A stretch of 8,846 nt of DNA from CAZWRN01 sp964636275 (GCA_964636275.1 CAZWRN010000035.1:1-8846), one strand, 5' to 3'. Shown: positions 1 through 6,002, counted from the stretch's first letter. Numbers and translations: made by a program. Notes: generated by a model from the letters alone, not told the origin.

Positions 1-1022
1 GCTGTCAATACTCTAGGTCTACCTTCTATTTTACTATCGGTTTTACCGTTTCTAGCCTTGAAAAACAAATATATACCGATAAAGGTTATGTAATATCCGA
101 CCCAAAATTGATCAGTAAAATACGGTACTGAGAGACTACTCCAGCTTTGGTTGGTGATTTCGATGACTTTGGTAAAGTAAAGCAGTAATAAACCAGGCAC
201 TAAGCCAAAAATTGCCCCCAGAAACGGTGAAAACAGAGCCACTATGACTGATGCGATTCCTGTGATCATTACAGGAGCGATTGTCCACAGTACAAGTAGA
301 TTGCTAAGTAATCCGACAATACTCACCCGATGAAAGTTGATGGCAATTATCGGAAGTGTTAGCAGCTGAGCACTCAAACTAACCCAGAAATCACCTTTAA
401 TAAAATCTGGCAGCCATCGATCGGCTTTATGGAGCTCTGGCGCAAGAACCATCACGCCGACGGTCGCCATAAATGATAATTGAAAAGAGATTGAATCAAT
501 CCAAGTGGGATTGAGGATTAACATCAGTAGAGCTGAATAGATTAGAACTTTTAAAGCGTTGACTTCTCGATTGATCAACCAACCCAGCAGGCTCATGATT
601 GACATAAATGCCGCTCTGATAACAGGAACTTGCAATCCGGTCAATATCGAATACCCCACTAAAATAGCAATTGTGCCTACAATAGTTTTTTTCCGGCCAA
701 TCCATGGAGCCAATGTGAGGAGAAATCCCGCTAGCATACTCAAATTTTGTCCCGACACTACCACCATATGAATGGTCGAAGTATTGATCAGAGCCTTTTT
801 AAAATCTGGATCAAGCGATTGTTTCTCACCGATCAGAATTCCAGCTAACAGACTTGATTGAGGTTCTTGCATGACTTGCTGACATATACCAACCAGATAT
901 TCCTGCATCGGTGCGAGCAACGTAGTATTCTCCTCTATTAAAAAATACCCTCCAAAAAAATACCCGCGAATCAAAAAGATGATTATCAGTGCAGCGATAA
1001 AGAGATTGGATCTAGAGATCAT
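1..1022 (-). CDS. comEC: ComEC/Rec2-type DNA-uptake channel, partial (C-terminus beyond window edge)
   Basis: Inner-membrane channel that carries single-stranded DNA into the cell during natural transformation. Reading leftward from ATG at 1022, the frame is open for 340 codons and runs off position 1, so it is incomplete. It is strongly hydrophobic with many membrane segments. The competence-domain signature is clear: an LLAGILIGEK block (about residues 58-67), then an IHMVVVSGQN block (about 84-93) matching the family's H-(I/L)-(L/V)-x-(V/I)-S-G motif, and later an SLSAQLLTLPII segment typical of ComEC. Only about 50 residues precede the competence domain, so the N-terminal OB-like/DUF4131 region of Bacillus ComEC is absent; I believe this is common in CPR genomes. 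Whether a metallo-beta-lactamase domain follows cannot be seen. It lies 110 bases downstream of comEA on the same strand. That gap is a heptamer repeat which may also supply its promoter. An in-frame TGA upstream supports ATG 1022. Confidence 0.93.
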   Translation of the reverse strand, partial: MISRSNLFIAALIIIFLIRGYFFGGYFLIEENTTLLAPMQEYLVGICQQVMQEPQSSLLAGILIGEKQSLDPDFKKALINTSTIHMVVVSGQNLSMLAGFLLTLAPWIGRKKTIVGTIAILVGYSILTGLQVPVIRAAFMSIMSLLGWLINREVNALKVLIYSALLMLILNPTWIDSISFQLSFMATVGVMVLAPELHKADRWLPDFIKGDFWVSLSAQLLTLPIIAINFHRVSIVGLLSNLLVLWTIAPVMITGIASVIVALFSPFLGAIFGLVPGLLLLYFTKVIEITNQSWSSLSVPYFTDQFWVGYYITFIGIYLFFKARNGKTDSKIEGRPRVLT

Positions 1023-1025
1023 ATG

Positions 1026-1138
1026 AAAATTTACAATTTTCAATTTTCAATTTTCAAACTCTAATGAATTATCAATTTAGGAATTTTCAAATTTAAACAT
1101 TGATTCGAAAATTGTGAATTGGGAATTGAAAATTAAAT
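1026..1138. repeat. Inverted repeat made of 7-bp units between comEA and comEC
   Basis: The left arm (+ strand) has three perfect tandem copies of CAATTTT at 1034-1040, 1041-1047 and 1048-1054. The right arm has four units of the complementary heptamer: GAAAATT (1107-1113), GTGAATT (1114-1120), GGGAATT (1121-1127) and GAAAATT (1128-1134). The arms can pair into a long imperfect A/T-rich stem around a loop of about 50 bases, which itself holds further AATTTTC/GAAATT-like pieces. Read on the minus strand, the first TTTTCAA unit starts on the base after the comEA TAA (1133-1135), and the element reaches almost to the comEC ATG. It fills nearly the whole intergenic gap. It could be a mobile palindromic repeat, an mRNA-stabilising hairpin between two operon genes, or an expanded tandem repeat; the sequence alone does not decide. 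Confidence 0.8.
1028..1057 (-). promoter_or_regulatory. Candidate comEC promoter built inside the heptamer repeat
   Basis: On the minus strand, TTGAAA (1052-1057), an 18-base spacer and TAAATT (1028-1033) are followed by 5 bases and then the comEC ATG. The -35-like box is itself one copy of the TTGAAAA heptamer, and the same sequence recurs every 7 bases, so the match may be an accident of the repeat. No Shine-Dalgarno sequence precedes the ATG. Confidence 0.3.
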
Positions 1139-1762
1139 AGCCACCTCACCTTTAATTTTCTCGTACACGGACTTTGATACTACCTTTTTGGAAAGCAGCT
1201 CCCCGACAGTGTTGTAAGGTCGGCCATTGATGATTTTTGAAGCTGTAACAGGTCCTATTCCGTTTAGAGATTCAAGTTCACTCTGAGTGCTGGAGTTGAG
1301 ATTTATAACCCCTTTGTTTTGTATTGTCGGGTTTGATGTAGTTGAAATGACCACAGCACTGGTCGCAATTGGTATTTCCGAGGCTAATTCACCTTCATAT
1401 GGAATATAAATTTTCTGACCATCTACTAGTTTTGTGGCTAGATTGAGTGACTTTGATATATATTGTTTATGTACTTGTTCTGTAAAGCCGCCGGCTTCCC
1501 GGATAGCATCTTCGATTCGTGAATCTGTCTCCAGATGGTAAACTCCTGGCATTTTCACAGCTCCTGAAATGTCAATGGTGACCGCTTTTGTTATATTTTC
1601 TGAGCTCACTAAACTGGCTTTGGGTAATTCTTCAGCTTTGATAGAAATAGGGGCTATTTGTGAAAAATTGGAGACAATTCCCCCGCTTAAAAGCACCACT
1701 CCTAAAAGGGTAAAAGCGATGGGCAGCTTATAAGATGACACAAGCTCTTTTAATTTGTCCAC
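1133..1762 (-). CDS. comEA: ComEA-like DNA receptor: membrane anchor, SLBB and helix-hairpin-helix domains
   Basis: Membrane-anchored protein that binds double-stranded DNA outside the cytoplasmic membrane and passes it to ComEC. From GTG at 1762 it is 209 residues: a charged start (DKLKELVSSYKL), one membrane segment (about 14-33), an SLBB domain (about 61-121, with an ISGAVKMPGVY opening and DGQKIYIP close), a Ser/Thr-rich linker, and a C-terminal HhH module (about 151-209) with INLNSSTQSELESLNGIGP and ASKII. This is the usual Gram-positive/CPR ComEA order. The frame stays open up to TTG at 1813 (226 residues), but that TTG is the first part of a TTGACT -35 box, and the 17 extra residues look unlike a normal ComEA N-terminus. 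I therefore prefer GTG 1762, though neither start has a Shine-Dalgarno sequence. It lies directly upstream of comEC, and its TAA touches the heptamer repeat. Confidence 0.88.
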   Translation of the reverse strand: MDKLKELVSSYKLPIAFTLLGVVLLSGGIVSNFSQIAPISIKAEELPKASLVSSENITKAVTIDISGAVKMPGVYHLETDSRIEDAIREAGGFTEQVHKQYISKSLNLATKLVDGQKIYIPYEGELASEIPIATSAVVISTTSNPTIQNKGVINLNSSTQSELESLNGIGPVTASKIINGRPYNTVGELLSKKVVSKSVYEKIKGEVAI

Positions 1763-1771
1763 GGATATTAG

Positions 1772-1813
1772 TTTATAGTAATGGTATATAGTATTTGGAA
1801 GATTAAAAGTCAA
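1772..1813 (-). promoter_or_regulatory. Candidate comEA promoter
   Basis: On the minus strand, TTGACT (1808-1813), a 17-base spacer and TATATA (1785-1790) form a plausible sigma70 promoter, giving a leader of roughly 16 bases before GTG 1762. A second -10-like box, TATAAA (1772-1777), lies 9 bases before the GTG and would give a nearly leaderless transcript, but its -35 region (TTCCAA) is poor. In either case position 1813 lies in or upstream of the promoter rather than in the coding sequence. Confidence 0.5.
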
Positions 1814-1851
1814 GCGCTGTTTTTGGGTTTTCTTTTGCTTTTGTAAAGGAT

Positions 1852-2379
1852 TTACTGACAGCCACTTTTTTCTACTAGTTCAACTGTATAAGCCATATTG
1901 CCTTCAGGACTACCCTTTGCATAACCAGTTTTACCATATAATCCAAAGTCCGTATTATGCTTTAGTCGAGCCTTCGCAGAGGCTTCAGCTTTTTCATTTC
2001 CTTTTGGATGATATTCCGTTACTCTCAAACTCCATCTAACTTTATCACCCTTATCAATTGCTGCATCATTAGCTATTGCAGCTGACCCTCTACTCGTATA
2101 AGTAACCGAACGAAGTTCAGGCAAATCGATAACTAGTTCATGTTTTTCAGAAATTCGGCCACTTACCATACCGGATGCTCCCCCTTTAGTAAAAGTTTCA
2201 GCTGTTACGCACCCTTCATAGCTACGTGTATCTGAAATTGGTACATCAGGAGTAAAACAAGCTGAAGCTAAAACGGTTAGTGGGGCCACTAATCCCAAGA
2301 GACGTAAACCACCTCTCCGGGAGGCTAACTTTGATCTTTTGTATAATTCCTGACCAGCGGATCTATCTTTATGTATCAT
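1852..2379 (-). CDS. Predicted secreted lipoprotein of unknown function
   Basis: 175 residues, family not recognised. The N-terminus has a basic stretch (KRSKLASRRGGLR, about 14-26), a hydrophobic core (about 27-40) and the lipobox-like LASAC with Cys41, so export and lipid anchoring are likely. SRRGGLR loosely resembles a twin-arginine (Tat) signal, S-R-R-x-F-L-K, but the Phe is missing, so Sec export is equally possible. The mature part has alternating beta-like segments (VSGRISEKHELVIDLP, KVRWSLRVTEY, MAYTVELVE) and two further cysteines (57 and 174, the latter two residues from the end) that could form a disulfide. It contains many Ala, Gly, Lys and Glu. The start ATG 2379 sits 8 bases after a near-consensus -10 box. 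comEA follows after a 38-89 base gap, depending on its start. No catalytic motif is visible. Confidence 0.75.
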   Translation of the reverse strand: MIHKDRSAGQELYKRSKLASRRGGLRLLGLVAPLTVLASACFTPDVPISDTRSYEGCVTAETFTKGGASGMVSGRISEKHELVIDLPELRSVTYTSRGSAAIANDAAIDKGDKVRWSLRVTEYHPKGNEKAEASAKARLKHNTDFGLYGKTGYAKGSPEGNMAYTVELVEKSGCQ

Positions 2380-2387
2380 TAACGAAT

Positions 2388-2416
2388 ATTATACAATAAA
2401 ATGCTCTTTATATCAA
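2388..2416 (-). promoter_or_regulatory. Sigma70-type promoter of the lipoprotein gene
   Basis: On the minus strand, TTGATA (2411-2416), exactly 17 bases, then a perfect TATAAT (2388-2393). The -10 box ends 8 bases before ATG 2379, so transcription should start at or within a base or two of the start codon. No Shine-Dalgarno sequence fits. This is the best promoter in the window, and it begins 10 bases past the stop of the upstream zincin gene. Confidence 0.72.
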
Positions 2417-2425
2417 ACTATGGGG

Positions 2426-2890
2426 CTAAAGCCAGCCTCGCTCTTTTTTTAGTTTGGTACGGTAGTCTTTGACCCATTTTTTGTAAGCCACACTTAGATG
2501 CTGCAAATTACGCTCAGCCAGCTCACGCTGGATCACCCCTCCAGAATGAGGATAGCGATGCATTTTTTCTTTGGGAGACGAGAAACCGTGAGTGTAATGA
2601 CAAAGTTCATGGCCAATGGTATGGTCAACCACTTCAACCGGGATACTCGGATCTTTGAACATACTAGTAATCGTGATTATTGATTTTTTGGTGCGCGGAT
2701 CATATTTGATCGAGCCTAGACGGAACTGGGAATATCGTCCAAACTGGATAAAAATCGGATTGTCCTGGGTGACATCGGAAAAGTAGTTTGACCACAGATA
2801 ATCCAGCCTGGATAAAAGCCAGATATTGTCTCTGATCTTGTCATCGGTCCGAAGGTTGGCCAACTTAAATTTGGAGTCAAACGCGGGCAT
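2426..2890 (-). CDS. SprT/M48-like zinc metallopeptidase (HExxH), small
   Basis: Predicted zinc-dependent peptidase-like protein, 154 residues from ATG 2890. The zincin helix reads HTIGHELCHYTHG, with the HExxH motif at H94, E95 and H98. A third zinc ligand is probably H111 or H115 in MHRYPHSGG, similar in place to the His of SprT-like proteins. A beta-rich part (IFIQFGRYSQFRLGSIKYDP, then KKSIITITSMF) precedes the motif, as in SprT-type folds, and the C-terminus is a basic helix (KKWVKDYRTKLKKERGW). There is no signal peptide or membrane segment, so it should be cytoplasmic. The frame extends upstream to TTG 2929 (167 residues), but that TTG is the -35 box of a well-formed promoter, so ATG 2890 is preferred. 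Substrate unknown. It is divergent from the Thr/Pro-rich membrane protein gene. Confidence 0.72.
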   Translation of the reverse strand: MPAFDSKFKLANLRTDDKIRDNIWLLSRLDYLWSNYFSDVTQDNPIFIQFGRYSQFRLGSIKYDPRTKKSIITITSMFKDPSIPVEVVDHTIGHELCHYTHGFSSPKEKMHRYPHSGGVIQRELAERNLQHLSVAYKKWVKDYRTKLKKERGWL

Positions 2891-2900
2891 GAGTAGTGGT

Positions 2901-2929
2901 ATTTTAGTGCTGAAACTGCTGTTAGTCAA
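2901..2929 (-). promoter_or_regulatory. Sigma70-type promoter of the zincin gene
   Basis: On the minus strand, TTGACT (2924-2929), exactly 17 bases, then TAAAAT (2901-2906). The -10 box ends 10 bases before ATG 2890, giving a leader of about 4 bases. This promoter decides the start of the gene: the TTG at 2929 is part of the -35 box. Its -35 box is 8 bases from the -35 box of the divergent promoter. Confidence 0.62.
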
Positions 2930-2937
2930 TCGTAGTA

Positions 2938-2966
2938 TTGATTTTTCTGGATACTCTTTTTAAACT
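2938..2966 (+). promoter_or_regulatory. Sigma70-type promoter of the Thr/Pro-rich membrane protein gene
   Basis: TTGATT (2938-2943), exactly 17 bases, then TAAACT (2961-2966). The -10 box ends 6 bases before ATG 2973, so the expected transcription start falls on the A of the ATG. No Shine-Dalgarno sequence is present. It lies back to back with the zincin promoter; only 2930-2937 separates the two -35 boxes. Confidence 0.58.
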
Positions 2967-2972
2967 CAGCAC

Positions 2973-3305
2973 ATGTCATCCCCTGATAGAAATGAACCGA
3001 GAGATAGATATCCAGACAGGCTTTACCCTCCACCTTCACGGAGAGATTGGGCAAATTGGTTGGTCTCGACGATTGCGTCTTTGGGATTGGTTTATGGGAT
3101 TTTTAGTAGTTTACCAACTCCTGAAGAACTGAAAATATTAACTTCCTATACCCCAACTACTCCAACTAGAACACCGACCAAAACACCAACTCCATACCCA
3201 ACCGGAGTTACTTTAACGGTTTACCGGGGTACCCCAACGTCGACGCCTGATCCCAGAAAATACAATACCCCGGCACCACTCGACCGGGCTTTTCCAGGAT
3301 ACTAA
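2973..3305 (+). CDS. Single-pass membrane protein with Thr/Pro-rich extracellular stalk, function unknown
   Basis: 110 residues, family not recognised. A short charged cytoplasmic N-terminus rich in Asp, Arg and Pro (1-26) leads into one membrane segment (about 27-47, WANWLVSTIASLGLVYGIF). A low-complexity stalk follows, built of TPT/TPTP-type repeats (about 58-95, TPTRTPTKTPTP and TPTSTPDP). Positive residues before the helix suggest that the stalk faces outward. Such stalks often act as wall-spanning or O-glycosylated spacers, but no folded domain or sorting motif follows here. The tail ends APLDRAFPGY. The start is supported by the promoter 6 bases upstream. The overlapping open frame at 2938-3132 includes the promoter and is less convincing. 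It converges with leuS. Confidence 0.7.
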   Translation: MSSPDRNEPRDRYPDRLYPPPSRRDWANWLVSTIASLGLVYGIFSSLPTPEELKILTSYTPTTPTRTPTKTPTPYPTGVTLTVYRGTPTSTPDPRKYNTPAPLDRAFPGY

Positions 3306-3359
3306 TATATAGGATATCTCATAACGTACTTAGTTTCTTTTTCTAAAAACTCACTGATG

Positions 3360-3382
3360 TATATTGATATATTTTATTTTTT
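3360..3382 (+). terminator. Weak candidate terminator after the Thr/Pro-rich protein gene
   Basis: A small A/T-only dyad (TATAT 3360-3364, ATATA 3367-3371) is followed by a T-rich run interrupted by one A (3372-3382). The stem has no G-C pairs, so it would be unstable. It is listed because it is the only hairpin-plus-T arrangement in the convergent gap 3306-3463. Confidence 0.2.
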
Positions 3383-3463
3383 GTACCCAAGTCGTTTTTG
3401 GCTTCAGATTCGAGTTTTTGATGATTTAGCAGATGGATATACTAGTTGCTAGTTATTTTAAAA

Positions 3464-5851
3464 TTAAATTACTATATTTAGTACTTTACCGGGGATATGG
3501 ATGGTTTTTTTGATGGTTTGGCCCTCTATAAACTTTTTGACTTTTTCACTCCCCTGAGCTAGTTTGATCACTTCATCTTCTGTCAGATCTTTGGCAACTT
3601 TGATCTGGTCTCTAACTTTCCCATTGACTTGAACGACAACAACCGCCTCATCTGACACTAACAGACTGTCATCCACCTGCGGCCAATCACTGATATGAAT
3701 ACTAAAATCCTGACCTATTTTTTGCCATAGTTCTTCAGTGACATGAGGAGCAAAAGGAGCCAATAGTTTTAGAAAAGTTTTTTTCTGATTTTTTGTTAAA
3801 GGAGTATGATAGACCAAATTGACAAACTCCATCATGGCGGCGATGGGAGTGTTCATTTTGAGATCTTCGATATCAGTGGAAACTTTTTTGATCAGACGAT
3901 GTAAAGCCACATCTATATCGCGGGATGTATCCAAGGCATCTGCTTTTTGGATGACTTCCCAGACTCTGGTAATAAATTTATATATTCCATTGATACTTGA
4001 GGGTTCCCAAGGGATAGTATTTTCAAATGGCCCCATAAAACATTCATACATCCTTAAAGTGTCTGCCCCATACTCATCGATGACACTCTCCGGTGAAATC
4101 ACATTGCCTTTAGACTTGGACATCTTGCCTCCATCTGGACCCAGGACGAGCCCGATACTGGATAGCTTCAAAAAAGGCTCTTTGGTCTGCACAACTTCTA
4201 TGTCATAGAGCACTTTATGCCAAAAACGAGCGTAAAGTAGATGCAATACAGCATGCTCGGCTCCACCAAGATACCAATCTACTGGCATAAGGTATCTTTC
4301 TATCTCTTTGTCTATCAACCGACTATTGTTTTCTGTATCACAAAACCTCAGATAGTACCAACAAGAACCAGCCCATTGAGGCATTGTATTGGTTTCTCTT
4401 TTTGCTGATCCGCCACATTGAGGACAAGCAGTATTGACCCAGTCATCAATCACAGCCAAAGGAGACTCTCCTGTTCCGGTAGGCTCATACTGTTCTACTT
4501 CTGGTAAAACAACTGGTAATTGATCTTCTGGCACTGGAACCAAGCCACATTTTTCACAGTGGACTAATGGTATTGGCTCTCCCCAATAACGCTGCCGGGA
4601 AAAGACCCAGTCCCTCAATTTATAATTGGTTTGTAATGTCCCGCTTTGATTACTTATTAAATAGTCTGATATATCTTTTTTGGCTTGCTCACTTTCGATC
4701 CCATCAAATGTATCTGAATTGATAAGTACTCCCCGCCCGGTATATGGCAACTCTTTACCCTCACCTTTAATAACCTCCTTGATTTCAAAATCATAGGCTT
4801 TGGCAAAAGCATAATCTCTCTCATCATGAGCCGGTACTAACATGACGGCTCCAGTGCCATAAAAACCTAAGACATAGTCTGCTACCCAAACAGGAATTTT
4901 TTGATTGTTTACCGGATTGATTACATACGAGCCAGTAAATACACCGGTTTTAGTTTTATTCAATTCAGTTCGTTCAAGATCACTTTTTCCTTGAACTTGT
5001 TTGATATACTCTTTTACCTTTTGTTCTTGATTTGGAGTTGTTAATTTTTTTAACATTGGATGTTCAGGAGCGACCATTACACCTGTCACACCAAATAATG
5101 TGTCAACACGGGTGGTAAAAGTTTCAAGCTTGAAGTCCTGATTCTCAGCGGTAAATTGGACTATCACTCCCTCACTTTTGCCAATCCAATTTATTTGCAT
5201 CTCTTTGATAGAATCTGGCCACTGCAAACCGTCTAAATCGGTCAGAAGCCGTTCGGCATACTCAGTAATTTTGAGGATCCACTGGCGGATCACTTTGCGC
5301 TCAACTTGAGTTCCACAGCGATCACATTTACCATTGACTACCTCTTCATTGGCCAGACCGGTTTTATCTTTGGGACACCAATTAATAGGAGCTTCAGCTT
5401 CATACGCCAGCCCTCGTTTATAAAGCTGCAAAAAGATCCATTGAGTCCATTTGTAATAGTTTGGATCAGTGGTATTAATCTCACGACTCCAATCATAGGA
5501 AAGGCCGGTGATCTGCATCTGCTTTTTGATATTGGAGACATTCTTTTCTGTGGTGATTCGTGGGTGAATACCGGTTTTGATAGCAAAATTCTCGGCTGGT
5601 AAACCGAAAGCATCCCATCCCATTGGGTGAAGCACGTTGAATCCGCTCATCCGGTAATATCGCGAAATTACGTCTGATGAGACATACAATTTAAAATGTC
5701 CAACATGCAGTCCTTCACCTGATGGATAAGGAAACATATCCAGGATATATTTTTTTGGTTTTTCCGAATGGCTTAATGTCCGATAAACACCCTGATCCTC
5801 CCATTTATCTTGCCATTTTTTTTCAATTTTCTGGGCTTGGTATTTGTCCAT
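3464..5851 (-). CDS. leuS: Leucyl-tRNA synthetase (LeuRS)
   Basis: Class Ia aminoacyl-tRNA synthetase that charges tRNA-Leu with leucine using ATP, in the cytoplasm. 795 residues, apparently complete. The HIGH motif is HVGH (49-52) and the KMSKS motif is exact (576-580). Zinc-binding cysteines are seen at C159/C176/C179 and C432/C435 with C476/C479. The CP1 editing domain spans roughly 225-415, with TTRVDT (246-251; TTRPDT in E. coli) and the HDERD loop (342-346) whose last Asp binds the amino group during proofreading. DWYLGGAEHAVLHLLYARFWHK (525-546) and the C-terminal VNGKVRDQI (742-750) are typical of LeuRS. It is shorter than the 860-residue E. coli enzyme, mainly because the leucine-specific insert before KMSKS is missing, as in Bacillus-type LeuRS. 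The start is fixed by the promoter 6 bases upstream. No T-box or leader is possible if transcription starts there. Confidence 0.98.
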   Translation of the reverse strand: MDKYQAQKIEKKWQDKWEDQGVYRTLSHSEKPKKYILDMFPYPSGEGLHVGHFKLYVSSDVISRYYRMSGFNVLHPMGWDAFGLPAENFAIKTGIHPRITTEKNVSNIKKQMQITGLSYDWSREINTTDPNYYKWTQWIFLQLYKRGLAYEAEAPINWCPKDKTGLANEEVVNGKCDRCGTQVERKVIRQWILKITEYAERLLTDLDGLQWPDSIKEMQINWIGKSEGVIVQFTAENQDFKLETFTTRVDTLFGVTGVMVAPEHPMLKKLTTPNQEQKVKEYIKQVQGKSDLERTELNKTKTGVFTGSYVINPVNNQKIPVWVADYVLGFYGTGAVMLVPAHDERDYAFAKAYDFEIKEVIKGEGKELPYTGRGVLINSDTFDGIESEQAKKDISDYLISNQSGTLQTNYKLRDWVFSRQRYWGEPIPLVHCEKCGLVPVPEDQLPVVLPEVEQYEPTGTGESPLAVIDDWVNTACPQCGGSAKRETNTMPQWAGSCWYYLRFCDTENNSRLIDKEIERYLMPVDWYLGGAEHAVLHLLYARFWHKVLYDIEVVQTKEPFLKLSSIGLVLGPDGGKMSKSKGNVISPESVIDEYGADTLRMYECFMGPFENTIPWEPSSINGIYKFITRVWEVIQKADALDTSRDIDVALHRLIKKVSTDIEDLKMNTPIAAMMEFVNLVYHTPLTKNQKKTFLKLLAPFAPHVTEELWQKIGQDFSIHISDWPQVDDSLLVSDEAVVVVQVNGKVRDQIKVAKDLTEDEVIKLAQGSEKVKKFIEGQTIKKTIHIPGKVLNIVI

Positions 5852-5857
5852 ATATCA

Positions 5858-5886
5858 ATTGTAACAGGGTTTTGTGAAAAATCCAA
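5858..5886 (-). promoter_or_regulatory. Sigma70-type promoter of leuS
   Basis: On the minus strand, TTGGAT (5881-5886), exactly 17 bases, then TACAAT (5858-5863). The -10 box ends 6 bases before the leuS ATG (5849-5851), which predicts a leaderless mRNA. There is no Shine-Dalgarno sequence in the gap. Confidence 0.55.
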
Positions 5887-5904
5887 TCTTATCCTATAAA
5901 TAAT

Positions 5905-5933
5905 TTGTGTCGATGTACGACATCTCCTATATT
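5905..5933 (+). promoter_or_regulatory. Promoter-like element with an operator-like dyad in its spacer
   Basis: TTGTGT (5905-5910), exactly 17 bases, then TATATT (5928-5933). The dyad TGTCG-ATGTA-CGACA (5908-5922) overlaps the -35 end and fills much of the spacer; a second, overlapping dyad is GATGT-ACG-ACATC (5912-5924). This placement is classic for a repressor site. No clear gene follows, so the target is unknown. It also lies about 20 bases upstream of the leuS -35 box and could affect that promoter instead. Confidence 0.35.
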
Positions 5934-5960
5934 ATGGTTGTGTAAATACTTAAAAATGAT

Positions 5961-6002
5961 TGTGAAATTGTTTTCACAGATGTTTTCATATTCGTGTGAA
6001 AA
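5961..6002. promoter_or_regulatory. Paired TGTGAAA dyads, possible protein-binding site
   Basis: TGTGAAA (5961-5967) and TTTCACA (5972-5978) form a perfect 7-bp inverted repeat with a 4-base centre. A second, weaker dyad follows in the opposite order: TTTTCA (5983-5988) and TGAAAA (5997-6002), the latter within TGTGAAA at 5995-6001. No T-run follows either stem, so they do not look like terminators. Confidence 0.3.

Noticed and set aside
2377..2440. GGCTTTAGCC dyad at the zincin stop as a terminator
   Set aside because: The stem is 4 bp around a 2-base loop with no T-run, and the region is better explained as the lipoprotein promoter.
2938..3132. 64-codon open frame on the plus strand overlapping the Thr/Pro-rich protein
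   Set aside because: It starts at TTG 2938, which is the -35 box of the promoter, and overlaps a better frame with a membrane segment and Pro/Thr repeats.
3439..3463. ACTAG-TTG-CTAGT hairpin after leuS as a terminator
   Set aside because: The stem is only 5 bp and no T-run follows it on the leuS strand.
3819..4208. 129-codon open frame on the plus strand inside leuS
   Set aside because: It lies wholly within the unmistakable leuS coding sequence on the opposite strand and its product has no recognisable pattern. The same holds for open frames at 5306-5602, 5338-5613, 7082-7450, 496-705 and 559-771, which lie inside leuS, the ligase-like gene and comEC.
5852..6000. T-box or attenuation leader for leuS
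   Set aside because: The promoter -10 box ends 6 bases before the leuS ATG, leaving no leader RNA. No T-box consensus or terminator hairpin is visible upstream.
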